DNA from: Mucilaginibacter saanensis
Lineage (GTDB): Bacteria > Bacteroidota > Bacteroidia > Sphingobacteriales > Sphingobacteriaceae
NCBI RefSeq assembly: GCF_014200575.1
Contig: NZ_JACHBZ010000010.1
Coordinates: 124,001 to 188,000, forward strand
Direction: 5' to 3'
Length of the DNA: 64,000 nucleotides
This document shows positions 18,385-27,557 of this stretch, in pieces. Made by a program: the position numbers and the translations under genes. Below the pieces are notes generated by a model. That model was not told the DNA's origin, did no database searches, and saw only the letters and a list, made by a program, of their open reading frames with translations. Numbering within the stretch: position 1 is the first letter of the stretch; each line of letters opens with the position of its first letter.

Positions 18385-18655
18385 TCTATATTTTCAAAAA
18401 TTTAAATGACAATGATTTATAACAACGCAAAATAGAATTAGAAATTTCTACTTTCGTAAAGTTTTTATCCGGTGCTAAAGATACGGATTTAAAACAATTC
18501 CGAAATCCACAGGTTTCGGCAATTTACAAACATTAAACAATTATTGAGTTATGGAATTACTGACTTCTTGAATGATAGCAAGATAGAAAATGAATTATCG
18601 TAATTCACGGCAAAAAAACCAATAAGTCAATAATTTAAAAATTTAAAACTACTAA
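18385..18655. other. Non-coding gap between parA and the divergent FMN reductase gene
   Basis: A/T-rich divergent intergenic region. Its one visible structure is an imperfect palindrome at 18500-18519 with arms CCGAAA/TTTCGG around an 8-base centre. I saw no clear TAnnTTTG element in either direction and no parS-like site, although both promoters must lie here. Confidence 0.5.
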
Positions 18656-19177
18656 ATGATCACCATTATATCGTCAACTAACAGACCAGGCAGCCATACA
18701 CTTAAACTTGCAAAATATTACCAGCAACAACTTCAGGAAAAAGGAACCGAAGCCGGCCTACTATCGCTTACTGAGCTACCTGCCAACTTGTTACAAAGCG
18801 ACTTATATGGCAAGCGAAGCGCTGAGTTTAAGGTTATCCAGGATATTATTACTAAAACCGATAAGTTTCTATTTGTAGTGCCCGAATACAATGGCAGTTA
18901 CCCCGGTGTGTTAAAAGTATTTATAGATGCCTGCACTTTCCCCGAAAGTTTTTATGACAAAAAAGCGGCCCTGGTTGGTTTATCGTCCGGAAAGTATGGC
19001 AATATCCGTGGTATTGATCACTTTACAGGTGTTTGCCATTACATACATCTGAATATTATGCCGTTAAAAATCCACATTGCTGCCATTAACAAGGAAATGG
19101 ACGAAAACGGACAACTTATTAATGCCGACACACTGAAGTTCACGAACGAACAGATAGATAAGTTTATTAAATTTTAG
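18656..19177 (+). CDS. NADPH-dependent FMN reductase family flavoprotein
   Basis: Flavodoxin-fold reductase (173 aa) of the YieF/ArsH-like family. The N-terminal SSTNRPGSHTLKLAKYY matches the phosphate-binding loop for FMN, VVPEYNGSYPGVLKVFIDA is the core signature, and GLSSGKYGNIRG the third FMN loop. It probably reduces quinones or other acceptors using NAD(P)H. It ends in a 4-base overlap with the convergent VIT-family transporter gene, so there is no room for a separate terminator between them. Confidence 0.9.
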   Translation: MITIISSTNRPGSHTLKLAKYYQQQLQEKGTEAGLLSLTELPANLLQSDLYGKRSAEFKVIQDIITKTDKFLFVVPEYNGSYPGVLKVFIDACTFPESFYDKKAALVGLSSGKYGNIRGIDHFTGVCHYIHLNIMPLKIHIAAINKEMDENGQLINADTLKFTNEQIDKFIKF

Positions 19178-19866
19178 GCTGCTCCGGTAATTAGCTTGGC
19201 CATTAAAAATGCCGCTGCGGCGGCAATTGCCCCTATCAGCAATACCTTTAACGCGCCTGCTATGGCTGGCTGACCGGTTACCCTGCTTTTAAAATAACCA
19301 AACACAAAAAGACATATCATAGTAATACCGCACGAAAAATACAGGCCCTGGCGTGAATCGGCAATAAAAAAATAGGGCGACAGCGGTATAACCCCGCCCA
19401 CTATGTATGATAAACCAATAGTGATAGCACTTTGCGTTGCCCGGTTTGCCTTAGGTTGTTCCAGGCCAAGTTCATAACGCATCATAAAATCAACCCATTT
19501 ATCCTTATCCTTTGCCATTTCTTCGGCAACTTCGGTCTGTAGTTTTTCTGACAGGCCAAAGGCGGCAAACACTTCTTTTACCTCCATCTTTTCCTGCTCG
19601 GGCACATTTTCAACCTCGGCATATTCACGTTTTAGTTCCGATGCATAATGGTCGGCTTCGGTACGGCCCGCCAAAAAACCACCCAACCCCATGGCAATGG
19701 AACCGGCAACAATTTCGGCAATACCGGCAGTGATCACAATACCCGATGAATTTACCGCCCCGCTTAACCCGGCCGCTAATGCAAAAGGCACCGTTAACCC
19801 GTCAGACATGCCAATAACTATATCTCTGATAGTGTCTGAACTTTGTAAATGTTTTTCGTGATGCAT
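19174..19866 (-). CDS. VIT1/CCC1-family iron/manganese transporter
   Basis: Membrane protein of 230 residues resembling vacuolar iron transporter homologues. The first helix carries IVIGMSDGLTVPFALAAGLSGA, the family's defining motif, followed by EIVAGSIAMGLGGFLAGRTEADHY. The cytosolic segment with many glutamates (EVENVPEQEKMEVKEVFAAFGL, EEMAKDKDKWVDFMMRYELGLE) corresponds to the metal-binding region. Five hydrophobic segments are visible. The metal, probably Fe2+ or Mn2+, is inferred from the family. Confidence 0.92.
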   Translation of the reverse strand: MHHEKHLQSSDTIRDIVIGMSDGLTVPFALAAGLSGAVNSSGIVITAGIAEIVAGSIAMGLGGFLAGRTEADHYASELKREYAEVENVPEQEKMEVKEVFAAFGLSEKLQTEVAEEMAKDKDKWVDFMMRYELGLEQPKANRATQSAITIGLSYIVGGVIPLSPYFFIADSRQGLYFSCGITMICLFVFGYFKSRVTGQPAIAGALKVLLIGAIAAAAAFLMAKLITGAA

Positions 19867-19939
19867 GTTATAAATGTAACAGCATTGGCGTTAGTATTTA
19901 ATATAAATAACTATTTGTTATTGGTTTGAATAAGACAAG

Positions 19940-22015
19940 CTATCGTACAATTACCACCCAACCAGACAAGAGTGGTGCGCCACTTTTAAGATCAAGCACA
20001 TAGTAATAGGTTCCGGATGGTAAAGGGGAACCGTTATAAGTGCCCTGCCAGGGATGATCATACCCGATACTTTTAAAAACTTGCTGTCCGTTGCGGTTAT
20101 AAACCGTTAACAAACATTGCGGATACGTTACCAACGCCTCAATATCCCAAAAATCATTGCGCCCGTCGCCATTCGGCGAAAAGGTGTTCGGTATCACTAT
20201 CTTTTTATAAACCCTCACAAAAACACTGCTTTCCGTACTACCGCAGTTAAAGGTTGAAGTTAAATGAAGCGTGTAAGTTATATCGCTAACCGGATTAGCA
20301 ACCGGCGTAAGCGATTGCGGATCGCTCAGGTAGTCGGTCGGTGTCCAGTAAAATACATCCCCGTTTTGAACAGAACCATTTAACGTTACGGACTGCCCTT
20401 CAAATATCTTTTTGTTAGCACCAGCGTTAGCAACGGGCAATGGTAATACATTTACGGTTACTGTTTTTACATCGGTACAACCATAGTCATTAGTTGCGGT
20501 AACAGTATAAACGGTATTTACAGTAGGATTAGCTATTGGGTTTGAAACCGATGGGTCAGACAGGCCTGTTGTAGGCACCCAGCTAAAATTCGTAGCATCG
20601 GGCGCAGATACACTGATAATTTCAGAGTTCCCTGCACAAATAGTGTGTACGGGTTCGTCAACCGTTGCAACCGGCTTTAAGTGCACATTTAATGTAGTAA
20701 GTGCTGTTGTTGAGCAGCCTGCAGTCGATGTTACTACAACTGAATAACTACCCTGATCGGCCGTTGTAACAGCATCAAATATAATCGGGTTTTGATTTTT
20801 ATTGCCCGCCGTTATTCCCGGCCCGCTCCATTCATAAGTGGCGCCGCCGGATGCGGTTAAGGTTACCACATCACCCAAACAGGATTCCTGTGGCGGTATG
20901 GCAGGCACAACCGGGTATGCCGAAACATTAACGGTGAGCGGATCAGAGAAAACCCGGCAATGTGCCGAGCTTATATTGCTACCCTCGGCAGCGGCAAGCC
21001 TGTATTGATAAGTACCCAGGGTACCCGCGGCAATAGTAAACGTGTAACTATCAGCAGTTTCGCCAGTTATATCAATCCAGCCATTGCCATCGTTTTTGTT
21101 TTGCTGCCATTGTATTTGAGGATTGGTATAACCTGTACCAATCTGCGATTTTAGCGTATAGGTTTTGGTTTCGCCAACGCATTGATTTTGCGGGCTATTA
21201 GCAGTTACAGTGGTAAACCCTGTTTGTATTACCGGCCCACAAGCTCTGAAGGTAATATCATCAAGCAACAGATCATTACCGTTGCCACCAGGAGCCTTGT
21301 TAATCATTTTTACAATTACCTGTGCACTGCCGGCCGGGGTAGTAAAAAATAAACTTTCCTTTACCCACTCAGGGCTTGCCGTTGGTAAAATGGTACCGGT
21401 ATCAAAAGTGGCCAGCACGCTACCGTCAGTAGTTTCAACCGAAAACTGAATATCCGGGTGATGTACAGTGCTGTTACTTGCAGCCAGCGTGATCAGGTTA
21501 AGTACATAAGCCGAAAACTCATACGTTGTATTATCGCATAATACGGGTGCCTGCTGGGTAAAAAAAACACTTGGGTCGTTACTGGCATTAACCAGCATAA
21601 AATAACCATTTGCGTTACCGGTATGATCTTGTGTAACGGTGTGCCAGGTATCATGACAGTTACCACTGTTGTTGGTAATGGTGTAATACCCATCATCGGG
21701 GCAATTGGTGGCATACTGTAATGTAGTAATACCCGGTGCTAGCGGCCCTCCCGGGATAGAGCCCGCTCCAAAATCAACATTAATTACAGGATCGCCTAAA
21801 CTTCCGCTACAGGTGGCTGGCGCAGCCTGAATTATTCTATTTCTCAAACCTTTAGTTTCAACACCTGCAGATGGTTGCCCGCCCGCTCCAAAGGCAGCTT
21901 TTTTAATTACCGGATTGCTTAAACTATAGCTACGGGTGGCTGTTTGCGCCATTGCATTCCCGAAAGCTATTATAAAAATCAGCAGTAAGAATAATCTGAG
22001 GGTATAAGGCGGCAT
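19940..22015 (-). CDS. Secreted Ig/PKD-like repeat protein with type B T9SS C-terminal domain
   Basis: Large exported protein (691 aa). After a signal peptide (LLLIFIIAFGNAMAQ), residues about 60-255 form a jelly-roll-like domain with a DLLLDDITF ending typical of carbohydrate-binding or MAM-like modules. Three or four Ig/PKD-like repeats follow (AYPVVPAIPPQESCLGDVVTL, VDEPVHTICAGNSEIISV, NAGANKKIFEGQSVTLNG). The C-terminus VIPNTFSPNGDGRNDFWDI through GTYYYVLDL is the gliding-motility-associated/type B sorting domain recognised by the type IX secretion system. It is probably a surface adhesin or matrix protein; the ligand is unknown. Transcribed alone. Confidence 0.93.
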   Translation of the reverse strand: MPPYTLRLFLLLIFIIAFGNAMAQTATRSYSLSNPVIKKAAFGAGGQPSAGVETKGLRNRIIQAAPATCSGSLGDPVINVDFGAGSIPGGPLAPGITTLQYATNCPDDGYYTITNNSGNCHDTWHTVTQDHTGNANGYFMLVNASNDPSVFFTQQAPVLCDNTTYEFSAYVLNLITLAASNSTVHHPDIQFSVETTDGSVLATFDTGTILPTASPEWVKESLFFTTPAGSAQVIVKMINKAPGGNGNDLLLDDITFRACGPVIQTGFTTVTANSPQNQCVGETKTYTLKSQIGTGYTNPQIQWQQNKNDGNGWIDITGETADSYTFTIAAGTLGTYQYRLAAAEGSNISSAHCRVFSDPLTVNVSAYPVVPAIPPQESCLGDVVTLTASGGATYEWSGPGITAGNKNQNPIIFDAVTTADQGSYSVVVTSTAGCSTTALTTLNVHLKPVATVDEPVHTICAGNSEIISVSAPDATNFSWVPTTGLSDPSVSNPIANPTVNTVYTVTATNDYGCTDVKTVTVNVLPLPVANAGANKKIFEGQSVTLNGSVQNGDVFYWTPTDYLSDPQSLTPVANPVSDITYTLHLTSTFNCGSTESSVFVRVYKKIVIPNTFSPNGDGRNDFWDIEALVTYPQCLLTVYNRNGQQVFKSIGYDHPWQGTYNGSPLPSGTYYYVLDLKSGAPLLSGWVVIVR

Positions 22016-22188
22016 TAATTGGGTTAACTTTAAAAGCTATCTTCCAAAAGTATATTTTTTTATCAATCAACCCGTATAAATCACCATCAATACAACTATT
22101 AAAAAAACAACGCCGATAAAGCAGGCACATTACCAAACAAAAAAATATCCTAAAAGTTAATTATAGTATCATCAGCCACCTATTTATT

Positions 22189-23505
22189 ATGAAATTCAAT
22201 AGCATACACCTACTTGTAATAGTTTTGTTGCTTGCCGCATGTCAGCAAAAAAAGGCAAGTAATTTTAATCTGGCGGATACCGTAGCCAACAATAGTAACC
22301 AGGAAGTGAAGCTGGATGCTCCGTATGCAACCAAGGCCGTTAAAAACTTTTGTGATGTAATTGGCTGGCCAAAAGGCAAAACACCGCTTGCACCTGTAGG
22401 CTTTAAGGTAAGTTTATATGCCGATAGTTTAACAAACCCGCGCAATATTTACGTTGCCCCCAATGGTGACGTTTTTGTAGCCGAAGCCAATGCCGAAGTT
22501 ACCGGTATTAAAAAAATTGGCGCCGATATTATTGGTGTGAGCAAATCGCAAAATCTGGGTAAAAGCGCCAACAAAATATTGTTGTTTAAAGATACTAATG
22601 GCGATGGTATCCCGGATTCAAAAACTATTTTCTTAGCTAAACTAAATCAGCCATTTGGTATACTTACCCTGGGCAATTGGTTTTATGTGGCCAACACCGA
22701 TGGTTTATTGAGATACCCCTACAAACCGGGTGACACTACGATGAGCGGCCAGGGCGTAAAAATATTATCGTTACCAGCTGGCGGATACAATAACCACTGG
22801 ACCCGCAACCTGAGGGCCAACAACGCGGGGACAAAAATATATGTATCAGTAGGTTCGGGCACCAACGTTGCCGAGCATGGCATGGAAGTAGAGAAACGCC
22901 GCGCAGATGTACTGGAAATAAACCCCGACGGCACCGGCGAACGCGTTTACGCCAGCGGCCTCCGCAACCCGGCAGGTATTGATTTTGAACCGCAAACCGG
23001 CGTGTTGTATGCCGCCGTAAATGAACGCGATAACCTGGGCGACAACCTGGTTCCCGATTATCTTACCAGCGTAAAGGAAGATGGCTTTTATGGCTGGCCC
23101 TGGGCCTACTTTGGCCAGCATGAAGATCCTCGCCATAAAAACGAAAACCCCGAAATGGTTAAAAAAGCCATCGTACCAGATCTTTCGCTGGGAGCACACA
23201 CCGCCTCATTGGGATTAGCTTTTTATAACGGCAAAACTTTTTCGCAACACTATCGTAACGGTGCTTTTATTGGGCAGCATGGGTCATGGAACAGCTCAAA
23301 ACTGGTGGGTTATAAAGTAATATTTATACCTTTTGTAAATGGCAAACCTACCGGCAAAACCGAAGACTTTTTAACCGGCTTTATTGCCGACCCCGCCAAA
23401 GGAAAGGTACACGGCCGGCCGGTTGGCGTGGCCATAGCCAAAGATGGCTCCCTGCTGGTAGCCGACGATAGCTCCAATAAAATATGGCGCGTGCAGATTA
23501 ATTAA
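22189..23505 (+). CDS. PQQ-type sugar (sorbosone-like) dehydrogenase lipoprotein
   Basis: Beta-propeller dehydrogenase of the L-sorbosone/soluble glucose dehydrogenase family. A lipoprotein signal (LLVIVLLLAACQQ) places it in the periplasm or on the outer membrane. Family motifs include GFKVSLYADSLTNPRNI, GDVFVAEAN, LGNWFYVANTDGLLRYPY, GERVYASGLRNPAGIDFEP, DGFYGWPWAYFG and the C-terminal GRPVGVAIAKDGSLLVADDSSNKIWRV. No PQQ biosynthesis genes are in the window, so cofactor use is inferred from family only. It overlaps the convergent methyltransferase gene by 4 bases. Confidence 0.9.
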   Translation: MKFNSIHLLVIVLLLAACQQKKASNFNLADTVANNSNQEVKLDAPYATKAVKNFCDVIGWPKGKTPLAPVGFKVSLYADSLTNPRNIYVAPNGDVFVAEANAEVTGIKKIGADIIGVSKSQNLGKSANKILLFKDTNGDGIPDSKTIFLAKLNQPFGILTLGNWFYVANTDGLLRYPYKPGDTTMSGQGVKILSLPAGGYNNHWTRNLRANNAGTKIYVSVGSGTNVAEHGMEVEKRRADVLEINPDGTGERVYASGLRNPAGIDFEPQTGVLYAAVNERDNLGDNLVPDYLTSVKEDGFYGWPWAYFGQHEDPRHKNENPEMVKKAIVPDLSLGAHTASLGLAFYNGKTFSQHYRNGAFIGQHGSWNSSKLVGYKVIFIPFVNGKPTGKTEDFLTGFIADPAKGKVHGRPVGVAIAKDGSLLVADDSSNKIWRVQIN

Positions 23506-24113
23506 TTTTTTGTAAGCACCCAGGTGGTCATACAGCGCAGGTTTTGCACATTGGTGGTTTTTATAGGCTCGCACAGGGTACCGTTTAATTCGTGGCTATA
23601 TTTAAGCAGGGTTTCCTGGTTTACCAAAAAACGTTCAGAACCATCAGGCAGCAGGTATCTGCCATTACCTGTGCTATGCACCAGGTTTTCTATACATATA
23701 TCTGAAGCCAGCCGTGCAAACAGGTAACCGCCAGGTTTTAGTACCCGCCACAACGAGCGCACCATGCTGTCATGGTGTTGGGCGTTATGCGCAAAATGAA
23801 GTACGGCGCTGCAAATAACCAGGTCAAAAGAACCATCGGCAAAAGGCATATCCTCCACCCCGCCAATACTAAAGTTACTTTTTTTGTTATCAGGAGCCAG
23901 CATACCCGATAATTGCTTAACGGCGGCTATAGCTTCGGCACTTTGATCAACCCCGTATACGGTATAATTATGCTGTAGAAAGTAAACCAGGTTGCGCCCG
24001 GCACCACAGCCTGCATCAAGCACCGTTTTACAATCATCAAAACGCCCTTTCAATAACTGATCGAACAAATAAATATCAATATTACCAAAAGCTTGCTGCA
24101 GGTTATTTTGCAT
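23502..24113 (-). CDS. Class I SAM-dependent methyltransferase
   Basis: Methyltransferase of the type-11 family (203 aa). Motif I is VLDAGCGAGRNLVYFL, motif II region GVDQSAEAIAAV, and the post-motif segment MPFADGSFDLVICSAVLHF is typical of Methyltransf_11. Further down, WRVLKPGGYLFARLASD is motif III. The substrate is not apparent, and its neighbours give no metabolic clue. It ends in a 4-base overlap with the convergent sugar dehydrogenase gene. Confidence 0.9.
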   Translation of the reverse strand: MQNNLQQAFGNIDIYLFDQLLKGRFDDCKTVLDAGCGAGRNLVYFLQHNYTVYGVDQSAEAIAAVKQLSGMLAPDNKKSNFSIGGVEDMPFADGSFDLVICSAVLHFAHNAQHHDSMVRSLWRVLKPGGYLFARLASDICIENLVHSTGNGRYLLPDGSERFLVNQETLLKYSHELNGTLCEPIKTTNVQNLRCMTTWVLTKN

Positions 24114-24189
24114 AGGATGATGATTTTTTGTGGAAAATTAAGGATTTTGGGTAAATAGGAACGAAGAAAACAATTATACCGGCTCTACA

Positions 24190-24230
24190 AAAAAGTGGCC
24201 TGAAAGGATTCCTCCGTCAGGCCGCTTTTT
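24190..24230 (-). terminator. Bidirectional intrinsic terminator downstream of the OYE gene
   Basis: The arms AAAAGTGGCCTGA and TCAGGCCGCTTTT form a 13-bp stem with one G-T position around a 13-base loop, with T-runs on both strands. It lies 19 bases beyond the stop of the flavin oxidoreductase gene and upstream of the methyltransferase gene. Confidence 0.85.
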
Positions 24231-24248
24231 ATAACGATTCATTATTCC

Positions 24249-25355
24249 TTAGATCAACTGCATCAGGGCTTCTTTACTGAAACCTTTTAATTCGCTGGTG
24301 CGGTTATCACGTATTTTTTGAACCCATTGCGGGTCGGCTAACAGCGGGCGGCCAACGGCTACCAGGTCAAAATCACCACGATCCATGCGGCGTAAAAGCT
24401 CTTCCAATGAGCTTGGTTCTGAACTTTCTCCTTTAAATGCAGCCAAAAAATCCCCGTTTAAACCCACCGAACCTACAGTTATGGTTGGTTGTCCGGTTAT
24501 TTTCTTAGCCCATCCGGCAAAGTTAAGATCCGATCCCTCAAACTCCGGTTCCCAGAAACGGCGTTGCGAACAATGGAAAATATCCACACCGGCATCAGCC
24601 ATCGGGTTTAGCCAGCTATCCATTTCCTGCGGTGTTTGCGCAATTTTATTATCATAGGCTGATGGTTTCCATTGTGCCAAACGAATGATGACTGCAAAAT
24701 CATCACCCACCTGCCTGCGTACTTCTTTAATTACCTCAATGGCAAAACGGTTGCGTTCGGCTATGGTTTTACCGCCATAAATATCCGTACGCTGGTTGGT
24801 TGCATCCCAAAAAAACTGATCAATCAGGTAGCCATGTGCACCGTGAATTTCTACCGTATCAAAACCTAATCTTTTGGCATCAGCCGCTGCGCGGCCAAAA
24901 GCTGCAATGGTATCGGCAATATCAGCATCTGTCATTGCTTTACCGTTAGTATTACCCGGCCTGTTCAAGCCCGATGGCCCCTCAAAAGGCTGGGCAGGTA
25001 CCCAGCCGGAGTGGTGGTTATCCATAATTCCCATGTGCCATATCTGCGGGCCCATAGCACCACCGGCATCATGTACATTATGAATTACCTTTTGCCAGCC
25101 GGCCAATGCCTGCTCACCGTAAAAGTGGGGTATGTTTTTATCATTTGATGATGATACCCGTTCAATCACTGTACCTTCTGAAAGAATAAGCCCTACTTCT
25201 CCCGCGGCACGTTTATGGTAATAAGCGGCAACATCGTCCGTAGGCACCCCATCAGGCGAGAACGAGCGTGTCATAGGCGCCATCACTATCCGGTTCTTTA
25301 TATTTAGTGATTTCAGACTAAAAGGCCTGAACAAAATGTTATGATCAATACTCAT
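24249..25355 (-). CDS. Old Yellow Enzyme family NADH:flavin oxidoreductase
   Basis: FMN-containing ene-reductase (368 aa) acting on activated alkenes, nitro compounds or related electrophiles. N-terminal NRIVMAPMTRSFSPDGVPTDD is the classical OYE signature, and the pair in FDTVEIHGAHGYLIDQFFWDATNQRTDIYGG contains the active-site His-x-x-His/Asn region. GVDIFHCSQRRFWEPEF and VAVGRPLLADPQW complete the TIM barrel. It is divergent from a LysR regulator gene, which probably controls it. A ferredoxin reductase/ferredoxin pair follows that regulator. Confidence 0.94.
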   Translation of the reverse strand: MSIDHNILFRPFSLKSLNIKNRIVMAPMTRSFSPDGVPTDDVAAYYHKRAAGEVGLILSEGTVIERVSSSNDKNIPHFYGEQALAGWQKVIHNVHDAGGAMGPQIWHMGIMDNHHSGWVPAQPFEGPSGLNRPGNTNGKAMTDADIADTIAAFGRAAADAKRLGFDTVEIHGAHGYLIDQFFWDATNQRTDIYGGKTIAERNRFAIEVIKEVRRQVGDDFAVIIRLAQWKPSAYDNKIAQTPQEMDSWLNPMADAGVDIFHCSQRRFWEPEFEGSDLNFAGWAKKITGQPTITVGSVGLNGDFLAAFKGESSEPSSLEELLRRMDRGDFDLVAVGRPLLADPQWVQKIRDNRTSELKGFSKEALMQLI

Positions 25356-25400
25356 GTTATATATTTTCTGGTTTTTTTATTCAGTTAAGTAACAACGCCA

Positions 25401-25432
25401 CAAATATATTTCGGTTTTTCCCGATATACCAA
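25401..25432 (-). promoter_or_regulatory. Candidate promoter of the OYE gene
   Basis: On the minus strand TATATTTG (25401-25408) matches the TAnnTTTG -7 element, and a TTG (25430-25432) lies 21 bases further upstream as the -33 box. The start codon is 45 bases downstream. Confidence 0.6.
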
Positions 25433-25569
25433 TCAATCATAAAGAGATGACATTCGGCTGATTTTTGTTTGCTGGATTATCTCAGTTATCTGTGTTTTCA
25501 GAATCATCGCATAGCAACTTTTACCTCATCGGCGCAGGTTTATCCTTTAAAACCCCTAAATTTAACCCA

Positions 25570-26469
25570 ATGATTTTTGATTTCAGGTTAAAGGTTTTTT
25601 ACACGGTTGCCCAAAGGCTCAGCTTTACCAAAGCCGCCCATGAGCTGTTTATTACCCAGCCCGCCATTACCAAACACATTAAGGAGCTGGAACAGCAGTT
25701 GAGTGTACAGCTGTTTAAGCGCAATGGCAATAATATTACGCTTACCGTAGCCGGTAAGGTGCTGATGCAATATGCCGAAAGGATTTTCCATACTTATACC
25801 GAACTGGAAACCGAACTGGCCCAGCTTAATAACATTGAAGCCGGCACCCTGCATATTGGCGCCAGTACTACCGTGGCCCAAACTATTTTGCCTAAAATAC
25901 TGGCACTGTTCAAAAAGAGCTACCCTGAGGTTACCTTTAACTTTATACAAGGCAATACCGACTACATTTCGCAACTGATACTGGACGAAAAAATAGATGT
26001 GGCCATTGTAGAGGGTGCGGCACATTCGCCGCAGTTGGCTTATGCCCCCTTTGCCAAAGATGAAATTGTGCTGGTAACCAAGGCCAACAATAAGTTATCA
26101 AAAAAGGCAGAGATCACCCCTAAGCAACTACCGGGCATACCACTGGTACTGCGCGAAGCCGGTTCAGGTACGCTCGACGTAATTTTCAACGCCCTGGCCA
26201 GCGTACAGATCAGCCCTAAAGATCTGAATGTTGAAATTCAGTTGGAGAGCAGCATAGCTATTAAACAATACCTTTTATATTCAGAAACAGCCACTTTCCT
26301 GTCTATCCAGTCGGTATTGAGCGAATTGAAATATAATGAGCTCAGCATTATTGAAATAAAAGGGCTTGAAATTTTCCGCACTTTTCAGTTCATTCAACTG
26401 CATGGTAAAAACAATAAGCTTATCGATCTTTTTAAGCGCTTTTGCCTGGCCAATTATAACTTAAAGTAA
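25570..26469 (+). CDS. LysR-family transcriptional regulator
   Basis: Winged-helix regulator of 299 residues. The N-terminal DNA-binding domain is FDFRLKVFYTVAQRLSFTKAAHELFITQPAITKHIKELEQQLSVQLFKR, followed by the substrate-binding domain beginning GTLHIGASTTVAQTILP. I chose ATG 25570, since the frame extends upstream only to a TTG at 25465 with non-family residues. It is similar to CysL/CbbR-type members in the PGIPLVLREAGSGTLDVI segment. It is divergent from the OYE gene and followed by a perfect palindrome in front of the ferredoxin reductase gene; either is a plausible target. Confidence 0.92.
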   Translation: MIFDFRLKVFYTVAQRLSFTKAAHELFITQPAITKHIKELEQQLSVQLFKRNGNNITLTVAGKVLMQYAERIFHTYTELETELAQLNNIEAGTLHIGASTTVAQTILPKILALFKKSYPEVTFNFIQGNTDYISQLILDEKIDVAIVEGAAHSPQLAYAPFAKDEIVLVTKANNKLSKKAEITPKQLPGIPLVLREAGSGTLDVIFNALASVQISPKDLNVEIQLESSIAIKQYLLYSETATFLSIQSVLSELKYNELSIIEIKGLEIFRTFQFIQLHGKNNKLIDLFKRFCLANYNLK

Positions 26470-26474
26470 TCCTA

Positions 26475-26504
26475 TATTACTAAATATCATTTGATTTAGT
26501 AATA
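26475..26504. promoter_or_regulatory. 30-bp palindrome (11-8-11) before the ferredoxin reductase gene
   Basis: TATTACTAAAT and its exact complement ATTTAGTAATA are separated by eight bases, 40 bases before the start codon. There is no T-run after it, so an operator for a dimeric regulator fits better than a terminator. Confidence 0.5.
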
Positions 26505-26544
26505 CCTTCTGTCCACATTTGATTGCTCATTAAAAAGCAATTTT

Positions 26545-27555
26545 ATGGAACATATTAGTACCGATATTTGCATTATAGGCGCAGGCCCGGTTGGCTTATT
26601 TGCCGTTTTTGAAGCAGGCCTACTCAAAATGCGCTGCCACTTAATTGATGTATTACCACAGGTTGGCGGCCAGCTTTCTGAAATATATCCTCACAAACCT
26701 ATTTATGATATTCCCGGCTATCCGGATATAACAGCACAACAACTGGTTGACCGGCTGATGGAGCAGGGTGCGCCCTTCCACCCCACTTTTAGCTTGGGCG
26801 AACGGGTTGAAACCCTCACAAAAAATACCGATGGCTCTTACTTCATACAAACCAATGATGGCACTACCGTTCATTGTCAGGTAGTAGTTATAGCAGGCGG
26901 CCTTGGCTGCTTTGAGCCGCGTAAACCGGAGATTAACCGACTTACAGAATTTGAAGGTAAGGGCGTTGCATATATGGTTAAAAACCCAGAATTGTTCAGG
27001 GGGCGTAAGGTGGTATTGGCCGGTGGTGGCGATTCTGCATTGGATTGGGCCATATTTTTAGCTAACGTGGCCGAACGGGTTACGCTGGTGCACCGCGGCG
27101 ATACCTTCAGAGGGGTGCCTGACTCTGCCGAAAAGGTTTTTGAACTGGCCAGGGAAGGCAAAATAGACCTGATCCTGAAATCAAACGTGGTAGCCTTAAC
27201 CGGCGATGGCCATTTGCAGGAAGTTACCTTGCTTGACCGTAATAACAACGCGAGCCATATTGCTGCCGACCACCTGATACCACTTTTTGGCCTGAGCCCC
27301 AAACTGGGCCCTATTGCCAACTGGGGGTTGAATATCGATTTCTCGGCCATTGTGGTGAACACCCGCGATTACAGCACCAGCGTTGAACGCATTTACGCTA
27401 TAGGTGATATTAACACCTATCCGGGTAAGCTTAAGCTTATATTATGCGGTTTTCACGAAGCTGCACTTATGGCCCAGAGCGCATTTAAACACGTATTCCC
27501 GGAGCAAAAATTGAGTTTTAAATACACCACCGTATATGGTGTTACCGAATTTTAA
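26545..27555 (+). CDS. Ferredoxin--NADP(+) reductase (thioredoxin reductase-like type)
   Basis: FAD protein (336 aa) of the YumC-type FNR group, transferring electrons between NADPH and ferredoxin. The FAD-binding motif is IIGAGPVGLFAVFEAGL, followed by IDVLPQVGGQLSEIYPHKPIYDIPGYP, which is diagnostic for this subgroup. NADPH site: VVLAGGGDSALDWAIFLA. The redox CxxC of thioredoxin reductases is absent, as expected. The C-terminal IYAIGDINTYPGKLKLI motif contacts FAD. It lies 2 bases before the ferredoxin gene, clearly one operon, so the pair should act together and perhaps supply a flavoenzyme or oxygenase. Confidence 0.95.
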   Translation: MEHISTDICIIGAGPVGLFAVFEAGLLKMRCHLIDVLPQVGGQLSEIYPHKPIYDIPGYPDITAQQLVDRLMEQGAPFHPTFSLGERVETLTKNTDGSYFIQTNDGTTVHCQVVVIAGGLGCFEPRKPEINRLTEFEGKGVAYMVKNPELFRGRKVVLAGGGDSALDWAIFLANVAERVTLVHRGDTFRGVPDSAEKVFELAREGKIDLILKSNVVALTGDGHLQEVTLLDRNNNASHIAADHLIPLFGLSPKLGPIANWGLNIDFSAIVVNTRDYSTSVERIYAIGDINTYPGKLKLILCGFHEAALMAQSAFKHVFPEQKLSFKYTTVYGVTEF

Positions 27556-27557
27556 TC

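Noticed and set aside
18500..18519. Imperfect palindrome before parA as a parS site
   Set aside because: The arms are only six bases and the centre does not resemble the TGTTTCACGTGAAACA parS consensus.
26877..27362. 161-codon minus-strand open frame inside the ferredoxin reductase gene
   Set aside because: Antisense shadow of a well-supported FAD enzyme; no domain recognisable.
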